Assembly (NCBI RefSeq): GCF_017161425.1
Contig: NZ_CP071057.1
Location: 310,001 to 374,000 of the forward strand
DNA length: 64,000 bases
DNA from: Marinicauda algicola
GTDB lineage: Bacteria; Pseudomonadota; Alphaproteobacteria; Caulobacterales; Maricaulaceae
Direction: 5' to 3'
Part shown: piece by piece, positions 1-9,623 of the stretch
Layout: each line of letters opens with the position of its first letter
Position numbering within the stretch: position 1 is the first letter of the stretch
Program-made: the position numbers and the translations under genes
Notes under the pieces: generated by a model
What the model was told of the DNA's origin: nothing
Database searches by the model: none
What the model saw: only the letters and a program-made list of their open reading frames with translations

Positions 1-98
1 TGCACGAACTGCTCCGCGTCCTCGGCCGTGCGATCGGCGGAGGCCGCGGCGAAGCCGGCGAGTGCGAGGCCGGCGGCGATGAGGAGGGCTCTGAACAT
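1..98 (-). CDS. MlaC-like phospholipid transport auxiliary protein, N-terminus only
   Basis: Only the first 32 codons are inside the window. Reading leftwards from the ATG at 98, they encode a classic Sec signal peptide (MFRALLIAAGLALAGFAAAS) followed by ADRTAEDAEQFV. The gene sits 35 bp downstream of mlaA on the same strand. In many alphaproteobacteria the gene after mlaA encodes the MlaC/Ttg2D periplasmic phospholipid carrier, whose mature N-terminus is similar. The identification therefore rests on position and signal peptide, not on domain evidence. It could be another exported protein. Confidence 0.55.
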   Translation of the reverse strand, partial: MFRALLIAAGLALAGFAAASADRTAEDAEQFV

Positions 99-133
99 GG
101 GTGACCTTGACGTTCTGCGAGGGAGCTGGGCGC

Positions 134-958
134 CTAGTACTCGTCGAAATCGGGCAGGTCCTCGAACGCGGCCTCGTCGCCATCGGCGATGGCCTGTTCG
201 CGGGCCTGGCGATAGGCCGAGCGGATCTGGACATAGGGATCGATCGCGGCAGCTTCGAGGCTGGAAATGGCATCCTGCGAGCGGGCCCTCAGATCGACGC
301 CGTTGAGCCCGCGCACCGCCCACGCCCATTCCTCGCCGCTGTAATCGGCGTTCCACTGCAGCGGGTGGGGATAGCGGTCCGCGAGGCGGCCAAAGCCATC
401 GCGCACATTCGACGGGCCGAAGACCGGCAGCATGATGTAGGGGCCTTCCCCGAAGCCCCATACCGCCAGCGTCTGGCCGAAATCCTCGCGATGCTCGGCG
501 ACGCCGGCCGCGCTCGCCACGTCGAACAGCCCGCCTATGCCGAAGATGGTGTTCACGGCGAAGCGGCCGAACGTCTCCACCGAGGCGCGTGGCTTGCCCT
601 GCAGCACGGTGTTCGCGAACACGACGGGCTGGTTGAGATTGTCCATGAAGTTGCGCACGCCGGTGCGCGCCGGGCGCGGCGTCATCGCCACATAGACCTC
701 GGCGGACGGCTTGATCACGGCGTCGTCGAGCGCGGTGTTGAACCGGTAGACGGCGCGGTTGGCGGGTTCGAACGGATCGTTCGCCTCGCGCGCGCTCTCG
801 CTGGTCGCGCAGGCGGCAAGGGCGAGGGCGATCCCCGCAGTCGCGAGGCGGGCCAGAACGGTTCCGGGCCGGGAAAACGTATTCTGTTTCAAGGAGGCCT
901 CCGATTCTCTCGGGATCGGATAATGGCGGCTTCGGGCGCGAATTGTGAAATTTATCAA
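134..958 (-). CDS. mlaA: MlaA (VacJ) outer-membrane phospholipid-asymmetry lipoprotein
   Basis: MlaA/VacJ lipoprotein, which with the Mla pathway removes mislocalised phospholipids from the outer leaflet of the outer membrane. A lipobox (LALAAC) is followed by the family's N-terminal signature DPFEPANRAVYRFN, and the core includes NFMDNLNQPVVFANTVLQG, FAVNTIFGIGGLFDVA and EGPYIMLPVFGPSN. All are typical of the family, and the 274-aa length is normal. From the ATG at 958 the leader before the lipobox is long (about 48 residues). A TTG at 892 gives a 252-aa product with a normal lipoprotein signal, so the true start is uncertain. The MlaC-like gene follows directly. Confidence 0.93.
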   Translation of the reverse strand: MINFTIRARSRHYPIPRESEASLKQNTFSRPGTVLARLATAGIALALAACATSESAREANDPFEPANRAVYRFNTALDDAVIKPSAEVYVAMTPRPARTGVRNFMDNLNQPVVFANTVLQGKPRASVETFGRFAVNTIFGIGGLFDVASAAGVAEHREDFGQTLAVWGFGEGPYIMLPVFGPSNVRDGFGRLADRYPHPLQWNADYSGEEWAWAVRGLNGVDLRARSQDAISSLEAAAIDPYVQIRSAYRQAREQAIADGDEAAFEDLPDFDEY

Positions 959-1047
959 CGTGCCGCGCCGGTTTTCTATCCGCTGTTGCCTGTTTTCAAC
1001 CCCCGCCGGCGGCAGGGCGAAGGGCGTTGAACAGAAGCGGATAATGG

Positions 1048-1065
1048 CATAAAGATATCTTTATG
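1048..1065. promoter_or_regulatory. perfect 18-bp palindrome, candidate SahR-type operator of the methionine operon
   Basis: CATAAAGATATCTTTATG reads identically on both strands. It ends 18 bp before the ATG of the ArsR-methyltransferase gene at 1084. A TTGAAC (1027-1032) and a GATAAT (1040-1045) lie just upstream, so a bound protein would cover the likely promoter. ArsR-family regulators bind short AT-rich palindromes, and I recall a very similar site for the methionine-cycle regulator SahR. The first gene of the operon encodes an ArsR-type domain, so autoregulation is the simplest inference. Confidence 0.75.
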
Positions 1066-1083
1066 TGATTGTTCGGAGGCTGC

Positions 1084-2079
1084 ATGGACGAGCTCCTGAG
1101 AAAGCTGCGCGCTCTGGCCGAGCCCACCCGGCTGCGGATCGTGACCTTGCTGTTTCGCGGCGAGCTGACGGTGAGCGAGCTCATGCAGATTCTCGGGCAG
1201 AGCCAGCCGCGGGTGAGCCGGCATCTGAAGATGCTCGTCGATGCCGGCCTCGCCGAGCGCCTGCCGGAGGGCGCCTGGGTTTTCTACCGCCTCGCCAAGG
1301 ACGCCGTCGGCGAGAAGCTCGCCGCGCTCATCGACGAGATGGCCCATGCCGAGGATCCCGACCTGGAGCGGGATCTGGAGCGCCTGTCCAAGGTCAAGCA
1401 GGCCCGCGCCGAGGCCGCGCAGCGCTATTTCGAGCATGCGGCGAAGAACTGGGAGCGCATCCGCGCGCTGCATTTCCCCGAAGTCGACGTGGAATCGGCC
1501 ATGCGCCGCGCCGCGGGCGAGGGGCCCTTCGACCTGCATCTCGACATCGGCACGGGGACGGGGCGCATGCTCGAGCTGTTCGCCGACCGGGCCCGGGACG
1601 GGATCGGCATCGATCTGTCCCACGAGATGCTCAACGTGGCGCGCTCCAAGATCGCCGAGGCCGGGCTCACCGACCGCTTCGTGCGCCAGGCCGATGCCGG
1701 CGCGCTGCCGATCGACAGCGGAGCGGCCGATCTGGTGACCGTGCACCAAGTGCTGCACTATCTCGACGATCCGCGCCGCGCGCTCGGCGAATGCGCCCGA
1801 GTGCTCGCGCCGGGCGGGCGCATGATCGTGGTCGATTTCGCGCCCCACGCCCTGGAATTTCTGCGCGCCGAGCATCATCACCGCCGCCTCGGCTTCACCC
1901 GCGAGGAAATCGCGGAATGGCTGGAAAAGGCCGGGCTCGAGCCGGGCGAGACCATCGCGCTGGAACCCGACGATCCCGAGACGCTTCTTACCGTGTTGAT
2001 CTGGACCGCGACCAAGCCCGAGGCCGGCGCCGAGCCCGGCAGCAGAAACCGGTCGCGCACAACGGAGCCTGCCCAATGA
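1084..2079 (+). CDS. ArsR-family regulator fused to a SAM-dependent methyltransferase
   Basis: 331 aa with two domains. Residues about 1-90 form an ArsR-type winged helix ([13 protein letters not shown], then the recognition region [20 protein letters not shown]). Residues about 140-310 form a class I methyltransferase with the SAM motif [13 protein letters not shown] and a post-motif [21 protein letters not shown] sits 4 bases before the chosen ATG; an upstream in-frame TTG at 1069 is less convincing. The gene overlaps metF by 4 bases. Regulator-methyltransferase fusions of this type next to metF/metH are common in alphaproteobacteria. Controlling methionine synthesis by sensing SAM or SAH is an inference. 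The methyl acceptor is unknown. Confidence 0.9.
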
Positions 2080-2975
2080 GCTGGATGACCCAACCCCCGC
2101 GCGAGGCCGTCGCGCGCCCGAAGGTCTCGTTCGAGTTCTTCCCGCCGAAGAGCGAGGAGATGGAGGAGCGGCTGTGGGACTCCATCTCCCGGCTCGAGCC
2201 GATGGACCCCGCCTTCGTCTCGGTCACCTACGGGGCGGGCGGCTCGACCCGCGACCGCACCCACCGGACGGTGCGCCGCATCGTCAAGGAGACCGGCCTC
2301 AAGCCCGCCGCCCACCTGACCTGCGTCTGCGCGACCAAGGACGAGATCAACGAGGTCATCAGGGACTACTGGGATGCCGGCGTGCGCCACATCGTGGCGC
2401 TGCGCGGCGATCCGCCCGAAGGCATCGGGGAAACCTACCAGCCCTATCCGGGCGGCTACATCAACGCGGCCGATCTCGCCGGCGGGATCAAGACGATCGG
2501 CGATTTCGAGATCTCGGTCGGCTGCTATCCGGAGAAGCATCCCGAGAGCCCGACCTGGGACTACGATCTCGATCTCCTCAAGCAGAAGATCGACAACGGG
2601 GCGACGCGCGCGATCACCCAGTTCTTCTTCGACCCGGAGGTCTTCTTTCGCTATCGCGAGCGCGCGGTGAAGGCCGGCATCGACATCCCGATCGTGCCCG
2701 GCATCATGCTGCAGCCCAATTTCAAGGGGCTCACGCGCATGGCCTCGATGTGCGGGGCGAGCATCCCGTCCTGGATGGACGAGCTCTACGAAGGGCTCGA
2801 CGAGGACGTGAAGACCCGCGAGATGGTCACCGCCAACATCGCGGCCAATCTGTGCACCGAGCTCGCCCGCGGCGGGGTCGATCAATTCCACTTCTACACG
2901 CTGAACCGGGCCGAGCTCGCGCTCTCGACCTGCCGCCTGCTGGGCGTGAAACCGCGCGAGATGGAGCCGGCATGA
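2076..2975 (+). CDS. metF: methylenetetrahydrofolate reductase
   Basis: 299 aa, the normal size for MetF. This FAD enzyme reduces 5,10-methylene-THF to 5-methyl-THF, the methyl donor for MetH encoded next door. Visible family motifs are VSFEFFPPK near residue 17, [24 protein letters not shown], the ITQFFFD segment and [10 protein letters not shown]. The start codon overlaps the stop of the regulator gene (ATGA), and its own stop overlaps metH by 4 bases. This points to one translationally coupled operon. Confidence 0.97.
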
Positions 2976-4036
2976 CCCGCAAGCAGAGACTTCAAGCGGC
3001 CGAAAGGCTCGCCGCCGAGCGCATCCTCGTGCTCGACGGGGCGATGGGCACCGAGATCCAGCGCCTGAAGCTGACCGAGGAGGATTATCGCGGGCAGCGC
3101 TTCGCCGACTGGGCCAAGCCCCTGCAGGGCAATAACGACGTGCTCAACCTGTCGCGCCCGGATGCCGTCATCAAGGTGCACCGCGCCTATTTCGAGGCCG
3201 GCGCCGACATCGTGGAGACCAACACCTTCTCCGCCACGCGCATCGCCCAGGCCGACTACCAGATGGAAGACATCGCCGCCGAGATCGCGAGCGAAGGCGC
3301 GCGCCTGGCGCGCGAGGCCGCCGACCAGGTCGCCGAGGAAACCGGCTCGCCGCGTTTCGTGGCCGGCGCGATCGGGCCGACCAACAGGACCCTGTCGATC
3401 TCTCCCGACGTCGAGGACCCCGGCTTTCGCGCCGTGAGCTTCGACGAGGTGCGCGAGACCTATGCCGAGCAGATCGAGGCGATGGCGCCTCATGTCGACT
3501 TCTTCCTGATCGAGACGATCTTCGACACGCTCAACGCCAAGGCCGCGATCAAGGCGCTCATCGACCTTCGCGCATCCGGAGCGATCGAGGCCGACATCCC
3601 GGTCATGCTGTCGGGCACGATCACGGACGCCTCCGGACGCACGCTTTCGGGCCAGACCACCGAGGCGTTCTGGAACTCGGTGCGCCATGCCAGGCCCTGG
3701 GCGGTGGGCCTGAACTGCGCGCTCGGCGGCAAGGAGCTGCGCCAGTACGTGCAGGAGATGAGCCGGGTCGCCGATACCCGCGTGCTCGCCTATCCCAATG
3801 CCGGCCTTCCCAACGCCATGGGCGAGTATGACGAGACGCCGCAGGAGACCGCCGGCTGGATCGCGGGCTGGGCCAGGGACGGGCTCGTCAACATCGTCGG
3901 CGGGTGCTGCGGCACGACGCCCGAACACATCGCCGCGATCGCGAAGGCGGCCGCGGAAGGCACGCCGCGCACGATCCCCGAGCGCCCGCGCGCCATGCGC
4001 CTGTCCGGGCTGGAGCCGTTCGAGCTGGCGTCATGA
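2972..4036 (+). CDS. metH: methionine synthase, homocysteine-binding module (split MetH, part 1)
   Basis: 354 aa corresponding to only the N-terminal Hcy-binding barrel of cobalamin-dependent methionine synthase. Signatures are [30 protein letters not shown], the first zinc cysteine in [11 protein letters not shown] and the vicinal cysteines in [13 protein letters not shown]. The protein stops where the pterin-binding barrel would begin in a full-length enzyme. The remaining modules are encoded at 4457-7132. Splitting of MetH into these two proteins is known in Caulobacter relatives, so this is not a frameshift. It overlaps the following cyclotransferase-like gene by 4 bases. Confidence 0.95.
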
Positions 4037-4455
4037 TCAACGGACCGGTCAGCAAGGGCGATCTGTTCGTGTTCTACGGCCTCCTGAAGAAGGGGGCCGC
4101 GGGTGCGCCGGCCCATATCGATCTCGAGGCGGCCGGCCGGTATCTCGGCCCCTGCCGCTTCAGGGCCAGGCTCGTCGATCTCGGCGGCTATCCCGGCGCG
4201 GTGGACGGCGAGACCCTGTGCACCGGCGAACTCTACGTGCTGGAGGACGTCTCGGTCGCGCGCGAACTCGACGCCTTCGAGGATGTCGAGGCGGGCGATC
4301 CGGCCGACTCCCTGTTCCAGCGCCGCAAGATCGACGTGCTCGACGACGAGGGCCGGCCCACGGGCCAGACGGCCTGGATCTACTGGTATGCAAAACCGGC
4401 CGCCGGCGCGCCCGAGGTGGCGAACGGCGACTGGCCGCTCGAAGGAAAGCGATAG
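4033..4455 (+). CDS. gamma-glutamylcyclotransferase (AIG2)-like protein
   Basis: 140 aa. The N-terminus [12 protein letters not shown] matches the glycine-rich substrate loop (YGxLxxG) of the GGCT/AIG2 fold. A conserved acidic stretch, [15 protein letters not shown], is placed where the catalytic glutamate is expected. GGCT enzymes release pyroglutamate from gamma-glutamyl amino acids or peptides, but many members of this fold have no known substrate. The gene overlaps the stop of the MetH homocysteine module by 4 bases and ends one base before the start codon of the MetH B12 module. It is therefore embedded in the split metH operon. A link to thiol or gamma-glutamyl chemistry is inference only. 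Confidence 0.8.
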
Positions 4456-4456
4456 A

Positions 4457-7132
4457 ATGACCGCAACGGCTTCCCAAAGTTTCGTCAATGTCGGCGAACG
4501 CACCAACGTCACCGGCTCGGCGAAATTCAGAAAGCTGATCAAGGAGGGCGATTACCAGGCCGCCCTCGACGTCGCGCGCCAGCAGGTGGAGAACGGCGCC
4601 CAGATCATCGATGTCAACATGGACGAGGGCCTGCTGGATTCGAAGGCGGCGATGGAGACCTTCCTCAAGCTCATCGCCACCGAGCCGGACATCGCGCGCG
4701 TGCCGGTCATGATCGATTCCTCGAAATTCGAGGTGATCGAGACCGGCCTGAAATGGATCCAGGGCAAGTGCATCGTCAACTCGATCTCCATGAAGGAGGG
4801 CGAGGACCAGTTCCGCGAGCAGGCGCGCATCTGCCAGTCCTACGGCGCCGCCGTCGTGGTCATGGCGTTCGACGAGGTCGGCCAGGCCGACACCGCCGAC
4901 CGCAAGTACGAGATCTGCGAGCGCGCCTACAGGATCCTGGTCGACGAGGTCGGCTTCGCGCCGGAAGACATCATCTTCGATCCGAACATCTTCGCGGTCG
5001 CGACCGGCATCGAGGAGCACAACAACTACGCCGTCGACTTCATCGAGGCGACCCGGCGCATCCGCGAGAACCTGCCCGGCTGCCACGTCTCGGGCGGGCT
5101 GTCCAACATCTCGTTTTCCTTCCGCGGCAACGAGCCGGTGCGCCGCGCGATGCACTCGGTCTTCCTCTATCACGCCATCCCGGCGGGCCTGGACATGGCC
5201 ATCGTCAATGCCGGCCAGCTCGACATCTACGACGACATCGATCCCGAGCTGAGGGAGCTCGTCGAGGACGTCATCCTGAACCGGCGCGCGGACGCGACCG
5301 AGCGCCTGCTCGAGGCGGCCGAGAAATATCGCGACGATGGCGGCGCCAGGCAGAAGGCCGATGCCGAGTGGCGCTCCAAGCCGGTCGAGGAGCGGCTGAA
5401 ATACGCCCTCGTCAAGGGCCTGACCGAGCACATCATCGAGGACACCGAGGAGATGCGGCAGAAGTCCGAGCGGCCCCTGCACGTCATCGAGGGCCCGCTG
5501 ATGGACGGCATGAACATCGTCGGCGACCTGTTCGGCTCGGGCAAGATGTTCCTGCCCCAGGTCGTCAAGTCGGCCCGCGTGATGAAGAAGGCCGTCGGCC
5601 ACCTCTTCCCCTACATGGAGAAGGAACGCGAGGAGATGGGCCTCGCCGACGAGCCGGCCGGCAAGATCGTCATGGCGACCGTGAAGGGCGACGTGCACGA
5701 TATCGGCAAGAACATCGTCGGGGTCGTCCTGCAGTGCAACGGCTACGACGTGGTCGATCTCGGCGTCATGGTGCCGGCCGAGAAGATCCTCGAGACCGCG
5801 AGGCAGGAGAAGGCCGACGCGATCGGCCTGTCCGGCCTCATCACCCCCTCGCTCGACGAGATGGTCCACGTGGCCAGCGAGATGCAGCGCCAGGGCATGG
5901 ACCTGCCGCTCCTGATCGGCGGGGCCACCACCAGCCCGGCCCACACCGCGGTCAAGATCGAGCCGGCCTACAGGAACGCGCCCGTGGTCCACGTCCACGA
6001 TGCGAGCCGCGCGGTCGGCGTCGTCTCGAAACTCCTCTCCGACAAGCGCCAGGCGTTCTGGGACGAGACGAAGGAGAAGTTCGAGAAGATCCGCGAGACC
6101 CGCGCGCGCAATCAGAGCGCCAAGACGCGCCTGCCGATCGGCAAGGCGCGCGAGAAGGCCTTCGACCCGGACACCGCGGACTACACCCCGCCGAAGCCGA
6201 AGCGGCCGGGCCTGACCACGATCGACGATGTGCGCCTGCAGGACCTCGTGCCCTATATCGACTGGACGCCCTTCTTCATGTCCTGGGACATGAAGGGGAC
6301 GTATCCCAAGATCTTCGACGATCCCAACCGCGGCCCCGCCGCGCGCGAGCTGTTCGCGGACGGCCAGAAGATGCTGGAGAAGATGGTCGCCGAGGACTGG
6401 CTGAAGCCGAAGGGCGTGGTCGGCCTCTGGCCGGCCCGGCGCAGCGGCGACGATATCGAGATCTTCGCGGACGAGGAGCGCGCGGACGTCATCGGCAGGT
6501 TCTTCGGCCTGCGCCAGCAGAGCGAGAAGACCGGGGACAAGCCCTATTACACGATCTGCGACTTCGTCTCGGCGACCCGGCCGGACTGGGTCGGCGGCTT
6601 CGCCGTGACCGCCGGCACCGACGAGGAGGACATCATCGCGCGCTTCCGGCGCGACAAGGACGATTATTCGGAAATCATGTTCAAGGCGCTCGCCGACCGC
6701 TTCGCCGAGGCGTTCGCCGAATATCTCCACGAGCGGGTCCGCAAGGAGCTCTGGGGCTATGCGCCGGACGAGTCCCTGACGATCGAGGAACTCATCTCGG
6801 AAGCCTATGACGGCATCCGCCCGGCGCCCGGCTATCCCGCCCAGCCCGACCACACCGAGAAGGACACGCTGTTCGAACTGCTCGAAGCCACGAAGCGCAC
6901 CGGCATCGAGCTGACCGAGAGCCGCGCGATGAACCCGCCGGCCTCGGTCTCGGGCATGTACTTCTCCCATCCCGAGAGCGTCTATTTCGCCGTCGGGCGC
7001 ATCGCGAAGGACCAGGTGGAGGACTACGCCAGGCGCAAGGGCTGGTCGGTCGAGGAGGCCGAGCGCCACCTCGCCCCGATCCTGGGCTACGACCCCGACG
7101 CCGACGAGGCGATCGCGGAGGCGGCGGAGTAG
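4457..7132 (+). CDS. metH: methionine synthase, pterin-, cobalamin- and AdoMet-binding modules (split MetH, part 2)
   Basis: 891 aa covering the rest of MetH. It holds a pterin-binding barrel (residues about 8-290, [13 protein letters not shown], ending near [13 protein letters not shown]), the cap and B12-binding domains ([10 protein letters not shown] at about 412-421, where the histidine ligates cobalt, then [13 protein letters not shown]), and the reactivation domain (about 570-885). That last domain contains [15 protein letters not shown] near 787, the AdoMet-binding motif. Together with the homocysteine module at 2972-4036 it regenerates methionine from 5-methyl-THF. The ATG at 4457 lies one base after the preceding stop. 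The upstream extension of the frame is not coding. Confidence 0.96.
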
Positions 7133-7147
7133 GGCGGCTCGCGGGCG

Positions 7148-7462
7148 TCACGGTCCCGGTTCTGTTTCCCCGCTGCCGGCTTCGTGCTCGTGGGCCGAAT
7201 GGGGGTCGCCCTCCGCCGGCTCTTCCTCGCCGCTCTCCTCCCCGGTCGTGGGCGGGTCGACGAGTTCGCCCTCGGGCGCATCGGCCTCGGTATCCCCGGC
7301 CTGGGGCGAATCCGGCGTCGTCTCGCGCGCGGAGACGGGCGGTTCGGCCTCGGGCAGGCGGTTGGCGCCGGACTCGTGCGGCTCGTCCTCGCCGGCATAG
7401 CCGCAGGCGGCGAGCGCGAGGGCCGCGGCGGAGATCACGATCAGGGCTGGGCGCAGGGTCAT
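7148..7462 (-). CDS. small acidic lipoprotein, unknown function
   Basis: 104 aa with a lipoprotein signal (ALIVISAAALALAACGYAG, lipobox LAAC). The mature region is low-complexity, rich in Glu, Pro, Gly and Asp, and ends in a His/Glu tract (HSAHEHEAGSGETEPGP). A GGAGG is spaced 7 bases before the ATG at 7462, which favours this start over longer upstream extensions. No domain is recognisable. It converges on the end of metH, with 15 bp between the stops. Confidence 0.7.
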   Translation of the reverse strand: MTLRPALIVISAAALALAACGYAGEDEPHESGANRLPEAEPPVSARETTPDSPQAGDTEADAPEGELVDPPTTGEESGEEEPAEGDPHSAHEHEAGSGETEPGP

Positions 7463-7555
7463 GGGTTTGCCTCCGGTCTCTCGGCGGCCGAGGGGCCGCG
7501 TCTTGGCTGGAATAACCGGCCGGGCGCGCACGGCGTTCCCGGTTCTTCCGCTCCC

Positions 7556-7663
7556 TCCCCTTGACGGGTCGGGTGGGGTGAGGCGGCCGGCAAGACCCGG
7601 CAGCCGGCTTCCCCACCCCCTCAGTCTCGGGTTCCCCGGGGACAGCGCCCCCATCAAGGGGGA
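7556..7663. repeat. large imperfect palindromic intergenic element
   Basis: Nested inverted repeats fill most of the gap between two minus-strand genes. Outer arms are TCCCCTTGA (7556-7564) and TCAAGGGG (7654-7661). Middle arms are GGGTGGGG (7571-7578) and CCCCACCC (7611-7618). An inner GCCGGC-rich pair closes the top. It resembles palindromic mobile intergenic repeats of alphaproteobacteria. A shorter related palindrome (CTCCCCCTCAAGGGGAG) occurs upstream of the glutathione reductase gene at about 8763. Confidence 0.5.
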
Positions 7664-7683
7664 GCAGGGCGCTGAACGGCCGC

Positions 7684-8712
7684 TCACACCGCGCTGCCCG
7701 GGCGCATCTTGCGCGGCCCGGCCTGGCGCAGCGTCACGCCGGTGCTCTCGCGCCCGTCGGCGATGTGCACCTCGGGCCCCTTCGGCACGATTGCCTGCGG
7801 GTTCAGGTTCTCGTGGCTCTCGTAATAGTGATGATTCGCATGGAAAAGATCGAAGAGCTCGCCGACGCCCTCATGGGCGTGCAGGCGCCTGCCATAGGCC
7901 TCGAGATTGGGATAGTCGATCAGGCGCCTGACATTGCACTTGAAATGGCCGTGATAGACCGGGTCGAAGCGCACCAGCGTGGTGTAGAGCCGCCAGTCGG
8001 CCTCGGTCAGCGTCTCGCCCAGCAGGAAGGGGCGCCCGTCCGACAGTATCCGTTCCAGCCAGTCGAGCGTGTCGAAAAGGGCCGCCACCGCCTCGTCGTA
8101 TGCCTCCTGGCTCGTCGCGAAGCCGGCCTTGTAGACGCCATTGTTCACATGCGAATAGACTCGGGCGTTGATGCGGTCGATCTCCGGGCGCAGCGCTTCG
8201 GGGTAATAGTCGCCCGCCCTCGCGCCGACGCCGTCGAAGGCGGAGTTGAACATGCGGATGATCTCCGCGCTCTCGTTGGAGACGATCGTCCCGCGCTTCC
8301 TGTCCCACAGCACCGGCACGGTCACGCGCCCGGTGAAGTGCGGGTCGGCGGCGGTATAGACCTGGTGCAGATAGTCCGCGCCGTGGATGGGGTCGGCGAT
8401 GACGCCCGGCCCCTCGCGGAACTCCCACCCGTTCTCCTTCATCCGCCAGTGCACGACGGAAAGCGGGATCATCTCCTCCAGGCCCTTGAGCCGGCGGAAG
8501 ATCAGCGTGCGGTGCGCCCAGGGGCAGGCGAGCGAGACATAGAGGTGATAGCGCCCCGGCTCGGCCTCGAACCCGCCTTCGCCCGACGGCCCCGGCGCGC
8601 CGTCGGGCGTGATCCAGTTCCTGAAGCGGGTCTCGGGACGCTCGAACTTCCCGCCCGTGCTCTCGGTGTCGTACCATTCGTCTTTCCAGACGCCATCGAC
8701 GAGACGGCCCAT
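7684..8712 (-). CDS. glutathionyl-hydroquinone reductase (xi-class GST, YqjG/Ecm4 family)
   Basis: 342 aa. Glutathionyl-hydroquinone reductases remove glutathione from glutathionylated quinols using a catalytic cysteine. The diagnostic motif is ACPWAHRTLIFRRLKGLE near residue 62. A TVPVLWD strand and the SNESAEIIRMFN segment of the thioredoxin-like domain follow, then an all-alpha domain with SHVNNGVYKAGFA and LTEADWRLYTTLVRFDPVY. These are standard for this class. The start is the ATG at 8712, preceded by GGGAG; longer upstream readings lack support. The protein is cytosolic. Confidence 0.92.
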   Translation of the reverse strand: MGRLVDGVWKDEWYDTESTGGKFERPETRFRNWITPDGAPGPSGEGGFEAEPGRYHLYVSLACPWAHRTLIFRRLKGLEEMIPLSVVHWRMKENGWEFREGPGVIADPIHGADYLHQVYTAADPHFTGRVTVPVLWDRKRGTIVSNESAEIIRMFNSAFDGVGARAGDYYPEALRPEIDRINARVYSHVNNGVYKAGFATSQEAYDEAVAALFDTLDWLERILSDGRPFLLGETLTEADWRLYTTLVRFDPVYHGHFKCNVRRLIDYPNLEAYGRRLHAHEGVGELFDLFHANHHYYESHENLNPQAIVPKGPEVHIADGRESTGVTLRQAGPRKMRPGSAV

Positions 8713-8792
8713 GGGGTTCTCCCTTTTGATTGCGTCAGACCAGTCAGGTCGTTCCACCCTTCCTCCCCCTCAAGGGGAGGGAGAGGACGAGG

Positions 8793-9623
8793 TCAGAACC
8801 GACCCTGCTGGTAATCCATCATCGCCTGGCGCACCTCGCCCTCGGTCGTCATGACGAACGGGCCCGCCCACACGATGGGTTCCCCGATCGGCTTGCCGGC
8901 GGCCAGCATGACGCGCGCGCCGTGCGCCCCGGCGGTGATGCGCACCGTCCTGCCCTCGCCGAACACGCCGAGCATGCCGGCATCCAGGCGCTGGCCCGCG
9001 ATCTCGACATCGCCGGAATGCACCGCCGCGAAGGCGGTTTTCTCGTCGGAAACCGGCTCCTCGAACACCGCGTTCGGGGCCATGCGCAGCTCGGCGTAGA
9101 GGGGCTCGACGGTGATCCCGGTGACGGGGCCCTCCACGCCCGTGGAGGTGCGGCCCGTGACGATCTTGGCCTCCACCCCGTCGCGCACGTCGGCGGGGAT
9201 CTCGGCCTCGTCGAACTCCTGATAGCCGGCGGGCTTCATCTTTTCCGCCTTCGGCAGGTTGATCCAGAGCTGGAAGCCGGACAGAAGCCCGTCCTCCTGC
9301 TCGGGCATCTCCGAATGGACGATGCCCCCGGCCGCGGTCATCCACTGCACCCCGCCCGGCTCGATCACGCCCTCATGGCCCTTGTTGTCCTTGTGGCGCA
9401 TCCTGCCGGCGACCATGTAGGTCACCGTCTCGAAGCCGCGGTGGGGATGGGGCGGAAAGCCGGCGAGATAGTCGCCGGGATTGTCGGAGTGGAAATGATC
9501 CAGCATCAGGAACGGGTCGAGCGTTCGAAGCTGGGGCGTTCCCAGCATGCGGGTGAGCTTCACCCCCGCCCCGTCCGAGGCGGGCATGCCGCGTGTGATC
9601 CTGACGAGCTTGCGGACTGCCAT
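8793..9623 (-). CDS. pirin family protein
   Basis: 276 aa of the bicupin pirin family. The iron-binding motif HPHRGFETVTYM in the N-terminal cupin is intact, with LDPFLMLDHF before it and GGIVHSEMPEQEDG after it. Pirins are iron proteins; some bacterial members act as quercetin dioxygenases and others are regulatory, so the role here cannot be fixed. GAGGGAGG precedes the ATG at 9623 with good spacing. It lies upstream of the hydroquinone reductase gene on the same strand; the two may share a redox/quinone-stress transcript. Confidence 0.92.
   Translation of the reverse strand: MAVRKLVRITRGMPASDGAGVKLTRMLGTPQLRTLDPFLMLDHFHSDNPGDYLAGFPPHPHRGFETVTYMVAGRMRHKDNKGHEGVIEPGGVQWMTAAGGIVHSEMPEQEDGLLSGFQLWINLPKAEKMKPAGYQEFDEAEIPADVRDGVEAKIVTGRTSTGVEGPVTGITVEPLYAELRMAPNAVFEEPVSDEKTAFAAVHSGDVEIAGQRLDAGMLGVFGEGRTVRITAGAHGARVMLAAGKPIGEPIVWAGPFVMTTEGEVRQAMMDYQQGRF

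Noticed and set aside
917-1048. Direct repeat CGGATAATGGC at 917-927 and 1038-1048
   Set aside because: An 11-base match seen only twice, one copy inside the mlaA leader. It may be chance or share a -10-like GATAAT; nothing else supports a function.
4160-7069. Very long open frame on the minus strand opposite the C-terminal metH gene
   Set aside because: It mirrors the codon structure of metH in a GC-rich genome, has no ribosome site or recognisable domain, and its translation is low-complexity Leu/Asp/Gly/Arg.
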